The notes below the pieces were generated by a model that ran no database searches, was not told the origin of the DNA, and saw only the letters and a list, made by a program, of their open reading frames with translations. A DNA stretch of 64,000 nt from the NCBI GenBank assembly GCA_963920705.1, contig OY987237.1:3564601-3628600 (forward strand), in the 5' to 3' direction. This document shows, in pieces, positions 11,310 to 22,700 of this stretch (position 1 is the stretch's first letter; each line of letters begins with the position of its first letter). A program made the position numbers and the translations under genes. Origin of the DNA: Odiellus spinosus. Lineage: Eukaryota; Arthropoda; Arachnida; Opiliones; Phalangiidae.

Positions 11310-11460
11310 AAATTAATTTTAAAAATACTTAATATTGCATGGATTTAAAAATCGATAGGTTTTAAATTAACTAATCGATTTTTAAATCTATGCAGTATCA
11401 AGTCTTTTTGAATTTTATTTGGCAATTTTGAACAACAGTCCCCGGACGCCATTCACTATA

Positions 11461-11518
11461 TAACCTAACCTAACCTTACCTAAACCTTACGTAACCTAAC
11501 CTAACCTAACCTAACCCA
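11461..11518 (-). repeat. Interstitial CCTAA array
   Basis: About eleven CCTAA units in two blocks, separated by a degenerate stretch (CTTACCTAAACCTTACGT). Inverted relative to the array at 11276. Confidence 0.8.
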
Positions 11519-11946
11519 ATGTTCACTTTTTGTGGGGAAAATAGAAAAATAAATAAAACAAAATGGCGTCCGGGGACTATTGTTCAAAATAGCCTTTTAT
11601 TTGATATTTTCGATCATTTGGTTCTGCATGTCGATCCAATGGTACTTCATATCTATTCCACTCAATCTTTTTTAACTGTCGATCATTTGAATCTTCTTTT
11701 TGTAAGTGTCGATCATTTGGTTCTGCATGTCGATCCCCTGAATTTCGATCTAATGGACCCTGTGTCGATCAAATGAATTTCGATCCAATGGTACTGCATG
11801 TCTATTACATTCAATCTTTTTTACCTGTCGATCATTTGAATCTTCTTTTTTTAAGTGTCGATCATTTGGTTCTGCATGTCGATCCATTGAATTTCGATCT
11901 AATGGACCCTGTGTCGATCAAATGAATTTCGATCCAATGGTACTAA

Positions 11947-12501
11947 GCCATTGAAATTTAATAATTTAATAGCCACGGGGTTCCTTCTAGTTTCTTCGCG
12001 TAAATATGTTTACTTTATAATTAATCCTAATATATAGGATTAATTCACCAAGTGATTAGGCAACATCTTTTTTTTTAATTGAAATTTCTTTTATTATAAT
12101 ATCATAATTGATGTTATACCCAATTGCGAACGAGGAACACCTTTTGTTAGGTTTCATTGGCCCTTTATGTTTTATCTATATCACACTCTAAGGTACAACA
12201 TTGACAACTAGTAATATTTAAATAAGATTGATAAATGAGTGGCTGTATTTTAAACTCGACCTCCATTCTCAGTGTAACTTCTCACGGGTGTTTAAAGAGT
12301 TCGGCTCGAGAGAGAATTTAAAAGCGTCGCGTTTAATTTGAAAGTTAATTTTGAACGTAAATTATCTCGATTCTCGCTGCCTGTCTCGGTCACCAACACC
12401 TTTAGCCTATACAACAAGGAAAAGTCTCCTTTGTTAAGAATTTGCTCCTTATTTCGTGAACAAAATAATAGAATTAGAATTAAATAGACAGTTTGAATAT
12501 T
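11947..12501. other. No recognisable feature
   Basis: AT-rich DNA without identifiable repeats or ORFs. Confidence 0.3.
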
Positions 12502-12840
12502 CAGGGTTGCCAGGGAAAAGTCAGGGAATTTGAAAATTATCCAAAAAAAAACAAGGAATTTTAAGATATTTTAAAAAGTCAGGGAATTTAAAGATCTTTC
12601 AAGAAGCCAGGAAATTGCAATCATTATCCGCGAAAATGATTCTCAGCTGACCGTGTCAGTTGTATAGATTAGAACAAAGATACGCCTGCAACAAAGTTTG
12701 GCGAACGCGATTATATAAAAAATAAAAGGTTAAAAATTGGGTAGTATTAGTGGAAACGGTCAGGGAAAATCGCAAGAAAAGGTCAGGGAAAACCTGGAAA
12801 AGTCAGGGAATTTGAATCTGAAAATATTGTGGCAACCCTG
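12502..12840 (+). mobile_element. Short complete CAGGGTTGCC-family element, 339 bp
   Basis: CAGGGTTGCC at the left end and GGCAACCCTG at the right end give 10-bp terminal inverted repeats. Only about two minisatellite units remain at the left, so this copy shows the minimal form: end, core (ATTCTCAGCTGACCGTGTCA onward), closing CAGGGAAAA units, end. No matching 8-bp flanks. Confidence 0.85.
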
Positions 12841-12897
12841 TGTAAGAGTAGCACTTTAAAAGTACTCATTATATCGGAGTGTGTAAACTGCCTAGCT

Positions 12898-12943
12898 TCT
12901 CTCTCTCTCTCTCTCACTCTCTCTCTCTCTCACTCTCTCTCAG
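12898..12943 (+). repeat. CT microsatellite
   Basis: (CT)n with a few CA interruptions. Confidence 0.95.
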
Positions 12944-13344
12944 TATTAGCGCGTAGTTCAAACAACAGAGACGTATTCTCACCTAGTTCATATGACGCTT
13001 CTCTTTCAACTCTCGTCAGTTCACTGCGCTTTATATAATAAATATCACTTTTAGTTGACAGCGCGTAGAAATCTGTTGCATACGTTTATACGGTCTAATA
13101 TCTTAGAGAAAAGGAGTTATATTTCCGTTTGATACTCGCTCCAATCTCGAGTTGAAATCTCGCCCAGAGTTCTCGCGTTAATTGAGGAACAGAATAAATC
13201 AAAATTTCGTTTTACATTTGCCGCGTGTACATTCGTTTTGCCATTTCGTTCGGGCTTTTGGAATCTCTCTAAATCAATCTTTCCTATTTTCTCATTTTAA
13301 AATTAAAAGGGTATAGTCTCGCCAAAATTCGTTTTAATCTATTT
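12944..13344. other. No recognisable feature
   Basis: Contains TTGACAGCGCGTAGAAA near 13056, an old dispersed word shared with 4958, 5087 and 44107. Confidence 0.3.
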
Positions 13345-13580
13345 AACTACATTTAAGCCGTTTGAAACGTTAAAATCAAACTGATATTGAAATCGCCAGG
13401 AATCGTTTTAAGCGTTACTTCGCGCGTTTTCTTTATAAATCGATTTATCGTAGCTTCATCTATCGGTTGTTGAAACTTCCGAATCGGTACGAAACTGGTT
13501 CCCGAAGCAGTTTTAAGAATCAAATCAATTAGTGAAAAAGTCGCTTTCACGTTCACACGACTCATAGAGAAACGTTTTGA
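13345..13580 (-). repeat. Dispersed repeat with an ORF shared with 63320
   Basis: On the minus strand a 70-codon ORF (13353-13565) contains ASGTSFVPIRKFQ and ATINRFIK. The same peptide is encoded on the plus strand at 63335-63595. Over the best 84 bases the copies differ at only three places, each changing an amino acid (E/K, P/Q, K/E), so recent duplication explains the match better than protein constraint. AAATCGATTT palindromes flank both copies. The protein is not recognised. Confidence 0.55.
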
Positions 13581-14214
13581 AACGTTTTAAATCGATTTCA
13601 AGGCTTAGTATATGAACGCGGCTTTGGAAGGCTTCCATTTCACTTCACCCCTAAGTCTATAGCTCATGATCGCTGCCCATAAACAACAGTCCAATCATCT
13701 TGATATCTTATTGGTTCCCCAAATTAATTAATGTCGCCAAGTAACCAATTGTCAACCTGCAATAGCGATAATTTATGCCAAAGACTGTTTGTAATTCTGG
13801 TTTGATTTACAGAGCAACTGAATATACGATGTCAGTTTCTAAGACCTTGATAACTTAAATCTATAATTTAATTGTTTATAAGACTTGCCCTTTTTTGAAA
13901 GGGGACTCCAGGCTCAATTTAATATAATTCTTTACTCATTTGCATTATATATGTAATTTTAGTTTTCAATCCAGTTCGTCGCCGATATAGAGGCGACCTT
14001 TAGACGACCTAAAATAACCAAGCCCTTTTTGATGCCTGATTGCGTCACTCCAAATATACTTGTTCGCAGTTATATTCTTAGAAGAATCGTAAATTCCCCT
14101 ATCAAACCAATTTTCCAACGTGAATCTATAATATACCCTTTTCAAGATAGTCGCTTAATATATATCAAGACACCGAAATAATATGGTTACAGAGTCTGAT
14201 TTTAAGGTATATTA
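13581..14214. other. No recognisable feature
   Basis: AT-rich DNA leading into the satellite cluster. Confidence 0.3.
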
Positions 14215-14869
14215 ATATGAGCGTAACTTTTCTTTACCATCTCCTAGCCATAAACCGATTGCATCATTAGAAGGTAGACATTCCCTAGATTAATTTAAAA
14301 CAATAAAATTGGCATGAGACACTCGTTAAAGATTATTCCGCCACTGATATAAATCGAGCAAAAACCCAAATATGATCCCTATATTAAAATGGCCGTGACT
14401 TTTCTCCAGGACCTCCTAGTCATAAACCGATTGCACCATTAGAAAGAAGACATTCCCTACATTATTTTAAAATCATAAAATTTACATGAGCCACTCATTA
14501 AAGGTGTTTCGCCACTCGATATAAATCGAGCAAAAGTCCAAAAATGAGCCCTACATTAAAATTAAAATGGCCGTAACTTTTCTCCCCGACCTCCTAGGCA
14601 TAAACCAATTGCACCATTAAAAAGAAGACATTCCCTAGATTATTTTAAAATCATAAAATTTACATGAGCCATTCATTAAAGGTGTTTCGCCACTCGATAT
14701 AAATCGAGAAAAAGTCCAAAAATGTGCCCTACATTAAAATTAAAATGGCCGTAACTTTTCTCCCCGACCTCCTAGGCATAAACCAATTGCACCATTAAAA
14801 AGAAGACATTCCCAGATTATTTTAAAATCATAAAATTATATTTCGCCTCGTCACTAAAAGAAATCGAAC
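14215..14869. repeat. 178-bp satellite, cluster 1 (about 3.7 units)
   Basis: Units share AAATGGCCGTAACTTTTCTC, CGACCTCCTAGGCATAAACC, and a palindromic CTCGATATAAATCGAG. The CTCC landmark falls near 14232, 14404, 14582 and 14760, giving 178-bp spacing after the first unit. The same unit forms clusters at 23172 and 47265. Confidence 0.9.
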
Positions 14870-14880
14870 AGAGTAGACAT

Positions 14881-15021
14881 CGATTTTCTCAGACAGGTAG
14901 CAATTAATAGTTTATTTTAAAAGATAAATTAATTAAAAATACAATCTTCTAAAACATACCTAATAATATTTTAATTAATATCTTTTAAAATAAACTAATT
15001 CTTGCGCACCTGAGAAAATCG
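14881..15021. repeat. Short foldback, possibly a small MITE
   Basis: CGATTTTCTCAG starts the left arm (14881) and CTGAGAAAATCG ends the right arm (15021). Further in, AGTTTATTTTAAAAGAT pairs with ATCTTTTAAAATAAACT. The arms are about 43 bp with a mismatched patch. It abuts the satellite cluster. Confidence 0.65.
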
Positions 15022-15437
15022 TCTAGTAACTATACTTTCTAATACAAATGTTTATTTAAAAACGCGATACCTTCAGTATCCCTTTACACGGAAGTAATCA
15101 TTGGTGGAATAGGAATTTATTAAATTCCATTAGAAGCTCTCTTATATATCGTACGAGATCATTTTCTTCCGGCTATAATAGACGTTTAAACAAAATGTCT
15201 TTACCAAATTGTAAGCTACGGTAATTCCCACGCTGCCATAAAGAGACGTCTCTGTCATTATCTCTAAGCTGCATTATCGAATAACCATTATACATTTTTC
15301 CATAAATTTCAATCTTATATCCCTCGCGTGTAGCCATAGCGAACATGTTTATTTTTAATAGTCACGATGACAACTTGTTTCTAAATCAGTCTTATATATT
15401 ATTTAAGACCTAAAAACGAGTAATTGTTTAAATAAGC
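15022..15437. other. No recognisable feature
   Basis: AT-rich DNA without ORFs or arrays. Confidence 0.3.
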
Positions 15438-16539
15438 TTAAAGGGTAAATGAAAACTGCTATATCACTTTTTTACGTTTTTCTGAATCTACGTTATCGAA
15501 AACCTAAGAATAATATCAACTCTTATTTTTAAGCATCTCCTAAATACGATAGAAAAGGTTTTAAAGATCAGACTTAGTTGTCTGCTACAGAATAGCATTG
15601 AGCCCCAGTGTTTGAATTTCCGAGGTGGCTATCGAACCAATGGGCGCTCTCGCGGAATCCCGCGTGCTCGTGTATAGTATAGTTTATATTACCATAGCCT
15701 CCTAGAAGCGCGAGCGCCGCCGAAGCGCGTGATATGGGACTTTAAATTGAATAAAGGCGCGTGAGTTTGAAATTCATTTGTTTTAGGTTGGATCAGAAGC
15801 CGATGAAACCCTCCTTTGAAGTCTACTACTCTAATGTTCGATATAGCGCTCCTCTCTGTATGGGTAAAATTCACAATTTTACGAGATCGGAGGGGTCCTA
15901 CTTCATACCCCCCTGTCTACGGAAAATTTGAAATTCTCTCTCTCCACAAACGACGACGTTTTTTTGACGAACTCCAAGGCTGCTAGAGATATTCGCTCGA
16001 CGAACTCCCGCTCCGAAAATATCAACCGTTAGGAGGCGTATGAATCGCGCTTTTTGAAACTAACCCATACAGAGAGGGGTAAACAAGACCCGGGAGTAAT
16101 TGACTTCAAAGGAGGGATTCATCGGCTTCTGGTTGGATTTAGGCTTAGCATTTTTAAGAGATTATAAATTTTTACTACGCTTAAGCGGACGTTGCGACTT
16201 AAATAAATTTATTTAGACGAATTAATGTTTTTTTAAATAAAGGAAAACACAATTTCGAACAGTTATTTCGCTATCAAAAGGTATTTAGCCTGATTATTTC
16301 TCTGGGGTCACGTTGTTTAAACGGCCCCTATTGGTCGGATACCCACCTTGGAAATTCAAACACAGGGACTCCATGCTTTTTTGTAGCAGACAACTAAGTC
16401 CGATCTTTGAAACCTTTTGTATCATATTTAGGAGATGCTTAAAAATAAGAGTTGATATTTTTCTTAGGTTTTCGATAACGTAGATTCAGAAAAACGTAAA
16501 ATCAAGAAAGTGATATAGCAGTTTTCATTTACCCTTTAA
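15438..16539. mobile_element. 1.1-kb TTAA-flanked AGGG element with ~200-bp inverted arms
   Basis: TTAA at 15438-15441 and 16536-16539 flank an element that starts AGGGTAAATGAAAACTGC and ends with its complement. The inverted arms run about 200 bp on each side (15442 to about 15640, and about 16340 to 16535) with few differences, so insertion looks recent. The centre (15790-16060) is a reverse-orientation copy of sequence also found at 61672-61930; GAAGCCGATGAAACCCTCC near 15800 is repeated inverted near 16110-16133. A 61-codon minus-strand ORF lies in this centre. No transposase is visible. TTAA target choice suggests piggyBac or Kolobok mobilisation. Confidence 0.9.
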
Positions 16540-16546
16540 TTTGCGA

Positions 16547-16785
16547 ACAAATATTAAACTAGAAATAAAATTAAAACTTAACATCAAAATAGGCTTAGCG
16601 GGATTCATGGAGATCAGCTGATTTTCTCGCGTATAAGGTCTAGCGACCAATCGAACGCGTGAACAACGGACCTTTGTTCATTGATCGCTAGATCTTACAC
16701 GGAGGCAATTCAACTGATCTACATAAATCCAGCTAAGCCTATTTTTATTTCAAGTTTTAAATTTATTTCTAGTTTAATATTTGTT
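16547..16785. mobile_element. Foldback core with TAGGCTTAGCGGGATTCATG arms
   Basis: The left arm (ACAAATATTAAACTAGAAAT, then AATAGGCTTAGCGGGATTCA and GGAGATCAGCTG) is the inverse of the right arm ending TTTCTAGTTTAATATTTGT. Arms are about 70 bp. The same core is found inside 62295-62655, in the truncated copy at 55583-55860, and in part at 24700-24830. Here it lacks AGGG ends and lies directly beside the element at 15442-16535. Confidence 0.8.
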
Positions 16786-17254
16786 TGTTTAGTTTTGTTC
16801 TCTTAATTAACCCGGATTTTACTTTAAATTAAAAATAAGAAATTCCCGCCTACGTGCTCCTGCAAATTTTAGTTTGTAATTAATACTTGGGGAACTATAT
16901 CTATGGTTTAATTCAAAATTTGGAACTTTAAAGCAATTTTAAATATTGAGCTACGAATATTAAGTTATGGAAATATTTATTTTTTCTTAAATACTTAATA
17001 GAAAATAGGCTTAACACGGATTCGTAGGAAAATTGAAATACTTGGTTCTAATATAAAATAAATTGTGGTTTATATGGACAACTTGTTGAAATGTTGTCAT
17101 TAAATCACGTGTTTCATCACACGTGTAAAAATTCGCGGGTGACGTAAGCGTAATTTCAATTAGCGCCTAAAAGTCCGTCCACACTACGTAATTTTTCTTC
17201 GCTAGCTACGTAACGTTCGCGCGCGTTGTATCTATTTGCGAACTTAAGGGGATG
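16786..17254. other. No recognisable feature
   Basis: Includes a lone TAGGCTTAACACGGATTCGT at 17006, a relic of the foldback core, and a CpG-richer stretch from 17140. Confidence 0.3.
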
Positions 17255-17424
17255 CACACAGACCTATTTTCACGCGTTTCACGCTCGCTCGCTCGTAGAA
17301 GTATCATTAAACCTGATTCACACAGACGTATTTTTACGCGTGCGCTCATAGAAGTGCCATTAGCGTGCGCGCGTCAAAACGCGTGAAAATAGGCGAGCGT
17401 GAAACACGTAAAAATAGGTCTGTA
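17255..17424. repeat. CpG-rich foldback (about 170 bp)
   Basis: CACAGACCTATTTTCACGCG (17257) pairs with the right arm, which reads CGTAAAAATAGGTCTGTAG up to 17424. The left half also contains a direct near-duplicate (CACACAGACGTATTTTTACG near 17319). Arms are rich in CG dinucleotides. Confidence 0.65.
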
Positions 17425-17984
17425 GATTTTTCTCTGTTCGTTTCACAAGTGCTAGGGTTAGGTTCTAAAAGAATGACTTGTCTATATAGCGAGCGAGTCG
17501 TAGCAAATACGTCAGTCTAAATCAAAAGCGTCACGCGATACTGATCGCGGGGAGACTGAAATAAAAAGGCTTTTTTCCTACTATTTATCCCGCTGACAAT
17601 TGCTATTGGACTTTCCCCTTTGACGTATATTATCGAGTGACAGAACTAGTTGGCCGGAATAGATATCTCACGGTATAAGGAGCCCGTTTTAACGAAAGTG
17701 GCAGCCCGGAGGACTCCGATTTTAACGCCAAAAAGAATTATCTACAATATTTGAATTTCCCTATTTTTTGGAAATGATTTTGGCGCTTTGCCCCTTGAAA
17801 GGTAGCTTTACTTTGAACACACTCGCGTTGAGGCTCAAACATTTCTACAGGCGTTAGAATTGAAATACCTTAAATCTATAGCCCCTGCAAAGCCGCTTCC
17901 TCATGGACTTTGTTGTTCGTAGGAAAAGACAATTTCGTTGGCGTTTGTTTAATTTTTAATTAATTTTTATATTTAATTACGATT
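17425..17984. other. No recognisable feature
   Basis: No ORF of note and no array. Confidence 0.3.
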
Positions 17985-18515
17985 TGAAGTTAATTTAAGA
18001 TAAAGTTGAGATTATTTTACGATAAAACTTGAGATTAATTTCCGATAAACTTGAGATTAATTTCCGATAAACTTGAGATTAATTTACCATAAAGTTCAGA
18101 TTAATTTACCATAAAGTTCAGATTATTTTACGATAAACTTGAGGTTAATTACCGATAAACTTGAAATTAATTATTAGTAAACTTGAGATTAGTTTACAAT
18201 AAGCGAGGTTATTTTATAATAAACTTGAGATTAATTTCCGATTAACTTGAGATTAATTTCCGATTAACTTGAGATTAATTTCCGATTAACTTGAGATTAA
18301 TTTCCGATTAACTTGAGATTAATTTCCGATTAACTTGAGATTAATTTCCGATTAACTTGAGATTAATTTCCGATTAACTTTAGATTAATTTCCGATTAAC
18401 TTGAGATTAATTTCCGATTAACTTTAGATTAATTTCCGATTAACTTTAGATTAATTTCCGATTAACTTGAGATTAATTTCCGATTAACTTGAGATTAATT
18501 CCCGATTAACTTTAT
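17985..18515. repeat. 22-bp tandem repeat (AACTTGAGATTAATTTCCGA)
   Basis: About 24 units. The 3' half (18225-18500) is nearly invariant at 22 bp; the 5' part is diverged (ACGATAAA, ACCATAAAG variants). The gradient suggests recent expansion from the 3' side. Confidence 0.95.
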
Positions 18516-18599
18516 ATAATGTAACTTAAACTAATATTTATATTATACCCGAATCATGGACACATACTTCCTATATTAGTTACTGCATTCTATCATTAT

Positions 18600-19400
18600 A
18601 GGTTTTCTAGGCGAATACACTTGAAAAAGGGGGGTGGGAGTGTATATTTTGGCGCGCGCGGAGCCTCGTGTTAATCATGTGATCGGAATCCCTCGCTCGC
18701 GCTTTTATCATTGATCCATCCCTTTCCTTCTCTCTAGCTCTCTTTTCCTTTCTCCGAGTGAGTGAATCGAAGTATAGGCGTGGGTCGCGCGGACTGGCGT
18801 GGCACGCGCGTTCTAGCCCGCACCGCTCTAGCTTCAACACTCTAGTAGTTGGCAGTCCTCTTCACAGGCGAAATCGCGCTCGCGTAGAGTGGTAGAACCC
18901 CCGATTCGTTACGGAAAAGATCTACTCGCGACCGAGAGCCCCAGTAGTCCGCGCGCGCTGCTTAAATTTGTCCGGGATTGGTCGGCGTGAAAAGCGCGCG
19001 ACAATTTCCCCGCCAAAAAAATTTTAAAGACACGAAGGCGCGAGAGCCTTTATTCTTTGTTTTTCCTGCGCGTGACGCGTGAAAAAAAATAAAACACGCG
19101 CTGAAACTAAAGACCGAGTTTAAGAAGAAGCGATTAGGCTTAAAGTGAGTGATATATCGCGTTTAAAACAGGTGGTATCGCTATTTTTCATCTCGAAAAT
19201 AGGCCTAGCGTTGTTGTCAACAATTAATTGTTTTTTCATCTGGTGTCTAAGACGTTCGTTTTATAAGCTTCTAAATTAACTCTAGAATACTTAAACGTTT
19301 GCCTTACAAGTTTTTGCAACTTTGCTTAGTGTTTTTTCAAACATTTTTTCGCGCGAAAAAATTATAAAGTTGGACTTAATTTCAGTATTGAACGAGGTAA
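18600..19400. promoter_or_regulatory. CpG-rich patch, candidate promoter and first exon
   Basis: CpG and GCGCGC words are far denser than in surrounding DNA. A GGATTGGTCGG (inverted CCAAT) lies near 18974. On the plus strand two possible splice donors follow, GTGAGT at 19145 and ACGAG/GTAAGG at 19395, after which composition returns to AT-rich. This would suit a promoter plus untranslated first exon. There is no ORF worth naming (the 77-codon minus ORF at 18607-18840 is not recognised). An old GC-rich repeat is equally possible. Confidence 0.25.
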
Positions 19401-19990
19401 GGTTTTTGCAATTTTATAATTTGGTTTTAAGTTATGATTAAACGCGTAAATTAGTTTTAATTAACTATTTGAGCGGATTTTAAATGGATTAACTAAGTTT
19501 ATTAGAAAATTAATTTAAATTTTTTGGGTTGAAACTGAGTTTTTGTTTAGCAAATTCTTTTTACAATTCTTTGACTTTAAGACATAGTTATAGGTTAAAG
19601 GTCAATTATTATTGGATTTATAGATTGGATTAGTTTTAATTTCATATAGTTTTCCAACGATTCAACAGGAGTGTTAAGGCTGTAAATTGGTATAAGCCCT
19701 CGTCTTAGGGTGTTGCCAAGGGCAGTGTTTATTTTAGATCTGAAGATAAAGTAAGGCTCTAAAAGTTAGTTTTATGAAATTCTAATTTTTTCTTGGACTG
19801 TGTGTTAGGATTTTAAATAATCATAATTTGACCCTGCAGATTTTATTTTAACACGCTTAAAATGAATTTAATGGTTTAACATATGGTATACTGTGGAAAA
19901 TACTCCTTTGTCATTTAACATTATGTATCAATGCGCCGATGCATTTTCACTTTATGAAAACTACCCTTGAACAAAAACATATATTTATTA
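19401..19990. other. AT-rich DNA, no gene
   Basis: Nothing recognisable. Confidence 0.3.
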
Positions 19991-20084
19991 TTGAAGATCT
20001 GTTAATTTATCGGTTAATTAATTAATTTGTTTTTTAATTAAGCTGTTAATTAATTAAGCTGTTAATTAATTAATCTGTTAATTA
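19991..20084. repeat. TTAATTAA-rich simple repeat
   Basis: Short AT-only units with CTGTTAATTAAT periodicity. Confidence 0.7.
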
Positions 20085-20875
20085 TTAAATCTTAAAAATA
20101 TCGCTTATTATAAATCTCAAATATCACTTATTATAAATCTCAAATATCACTTATTATAAATCTCAAATATCACTTATTATAAATCTCAAATATCACTTAT
20201 TATAAATCTCAAATATCTCCCTTATTATTAATCTCAAATATCTCTTATTATATATCTCAAATATATCTCTTATTATCAATCTCAAATATCTCTTATTATA
20301 TATCTCAAATATCTCTTATTATAAATCTCAAATATTTCTTATAAATCTCAAATATCTCTTATTATAAATCTCAAATATCTTATAAATCTCAAATATATCT
20401 CTTATTATAAATCTCAAATATATCTCTTATTATAAATCTCAAATATATCTCTTATTATAAATCTCAAATATATCTCTTATTATAAATCTCAAATATATCT
20501 CTTATTATAAATCTCAAATATGTCTCTTATTATAAATCTCAAATATGTCTCTTATTATAAATCTCAAATATATCTCTTATTATAAATCTCAAATATATCT
20601 CTTATTATAAATCTCAAATATATCTTATTACAAATTTCAAATATCTTATTATAAATCTCAAATATTTCTTATACATCTCAAATATCTCTTATTATAAATC
20701 TCAAATATTTCTTATACATCTCAAATATCTCTTATTATAAATCTCAAATATCTCTTATTACAAATCTCAAATATTTCTTATTATAAATCTCAAATATATC
20801 TCATATTACAAACCTCAAAAACTATCTTTTTATAAATCTGAACAATATCTCTTGTAAAAATCTCTTATATCTATT
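20085..20875. repeat. 23-25-bp tandem repeat (CTCAAATATCTCTTATTATA)
   Basis: More than 30 units in length variants: 23 bp (AATATCACTTATTATAAATC), 25 bp (AATATATCTCTTATTATAAA) and shorter deletion forms. Variants cluster in blocks, as expected from local unequal exchange or replication slippage. Confidence 0.95.
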
Positions 20876-21598
20876 ATTTTAAATCTCAAAAATTTCTGAA
20901 ATTGAGAACGTATTTTTAAAAGAACTTTTTCGATTTGAAAGAGGTTAATTTTTCAAATACCGAGCGACATATTAAAACTACATAAATTTGAATAGCAAAT
21001 TTTAATAATTAAGAATTCGTCATTGAAAATAATACGCTTCATATTTTCTCCATAAATTTTAAAATTTGAGAAAATCCATCAAAGGAAAATATTATAAATT
21101 CAATTCTCCAATACCTCGGTATCTTTTTTAATATTTATACGTTTTAAAATGGAAAAATTTCACTCTCATCTTACTTTTTGGTTCAAATATTTATTACTCT
21201 GGATCGGGAGTTGTAAACTCGAAAAGGAATTACATTCCCCTTAGAAGAACGAGCTATATATTTGGATTTTTGATTACTTTTAAGCTTGTAAATGGTTGAA
21301 ACTGAGTAAACTTAAAATCATTTCATTTTTTCAAAATAAATTAATATCCATATTGACTGAGAATTCATTAAAGGAAGAACTAAGGCGGAATGGTACGCGA
21401 TATCAATCTTCGTAGAAAAAAATAGTACTTTTATAAATAACCTTTGATCATGATTATATCTTCTTACACGGAGCTTAAAACAAATTAAAATATCGTCTGC
21501 TAAACATACTAGGCGCCATACTAACGAAATTAAACCAGCGCCATAGTTTTAATTTGATACGTGTTTCGGAGTGTATATTTTCGTTTTTAAATTGAGGA
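20876..21598. other. No recognisable feature
   Basis: AT-rich with no array and no ORF of note. Confidence 0.3.
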
Positions 21599-22094
21599 CA
21601 GGGTTGCCACAGGTCAGGGAAAACAGGGAAGAGTCAGGGAATTTGAAAATGAACCAAAAAAGTCAGGGAATTTGAAAATGAACCAAAAAAGTCAGGGAAT
21701 TTGAAAATGAACCAAAAAAGTCAGGGAATTTGAAAATGAACCAAAAAAGTCAGGGAATTTGAAAATGAACCAAAAAAGTCAGGGAATTTTAAGATATTTT
21801 AAAAAGTCAGGGAATTTTAAGATATTTTAAAAAGTCAGGGAATTTAAAGATCTTTCAAGAAGCCAGGAAATTGCAATCATTATCCGCGGAAAAGATTCTC
21901 AGCTGACCGTGTCAGTTGTATAGATTACAACAAAGATACACCTGCAACAAAGTTTGGCAAACGCGATTATATAAAAAAAAAGCTTAAAAATTGGGTAGTA
22001 TTAGACGAAACGGTCAGGGAAAATCGTTGGAAAAGGTCAGGAAAAAACCTGTAAAAGTCAGGGAATTTGATCTGGAAAAACTGTGGCAACACTG
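21599..22094 (+). mobile_element. Complete CAGGGTTGCC-family element, 496 bp
   Basis: CAGGGTTGCCACAG at the left, CTGTGGCAACACTG at the right: 14-bp TIRs with one mismatch. Inside are five identical GTCAGGGAATTTGAAAATGA units, two TTTTAAGATATTTT-type units, then the conserved core and closing CAGGGAAAA units. This is the best reference copy in the window. Flanking 8-mers do not match. Confidence 0.9.
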
Positions 22095-22429
22095 TTTAGA
22101 TTCTCATCCCGAAAACTACGTGATACCCAAATTAATTCTTTAATTAATTATTAAGCCTAGCTAAGGTATATTTTGACTAATAAATTATTTGGCGCAACTG
22201 CGTAGGTTTTAATTAATGAAGCATTACCCAATTGGCCGGCCGAGTTCGCGTAAACTAAACTGGAACGATAGATCTTATGTGCGATGGAAAAATAAGTTAT
22301 ACAAGTTATAAGTACTTATTTTTAATATAATTCTTATTAAAGTGAGACTGTCACAAATGGATTTTATTTTTAAATGTAGAACCTATTAATGTCCATTAAT
22401 TTTTAGATAATTTAAAAAAAAATAATCAC
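22095..22429. other. No recognisable feature
   Basis: AT-rich DNA. Confidence 0.3.
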
Positions 22430-22700
22430 GATAGAAGTATTCGGTTTAATTTCGCTTTAATTAAATTACCTTATAGTAGTTAAAGTTAAATCAAATTTTA
22501 TTCAGCTTTCCTCGCGTATGAACTTAAACGTTCCCCACCGACAGACCGACAGACGTATATGAATAAAAACTAGAATTATTCGGTTCAATTTCGCTTTAAT
22601 TAAATTACTTTATTGTAATTAAAGTTAAATCAAACTTTCCTCAGCTTTACTCGCGTATAAACAAACTCAAACGTTCCCCACCGACAGATCGACAGACGTA
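22430..22700. repeat. Direct duplication, two units of about 138 bp
   Basis: ATTCGGTTTAATTTCGCTTT (22439) recurs at about 22577, and AAACGTTCCCCACCGACAGA ends each unit. A reverse-orientation relative of the last part is near 41705 (CTGTCTGTCGGTCGGGAACG). Confidence 0.8.

Larger units (their letters stand above)
10865..11946. mobile_element. 1.1-kb foldback element with GATCGA subrepeats and inverted TTAGG arrays
   Basis: The arms are inverted copies built of GATCGA/ATCGAAATTT phrases. The left arm repeats a unit of about 139 bp twice (from 10870 and 11009). The right arm repeats a unit of about 149 bp (GATCCAATGGTAC at 11634, 11782, 11932). Inside, a telomere-like TTAGG array (11276-11309) faces a CCTAA array (11461-11518). 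A further inverted pair, 11426-11453 with 11562-11588 (one mismatch), brackets the CCTAA array, and a third, smaller hairpin lies at 11340-11400. The few ORFs only translate the repeats. No target duplication was identified. Confidence 0.75.

Noticed and set aside
11276-11518. True chromosome end
   Set aside because: Arrays are short, opposed, and internal to a foldback with ordinary DNA on both sides.
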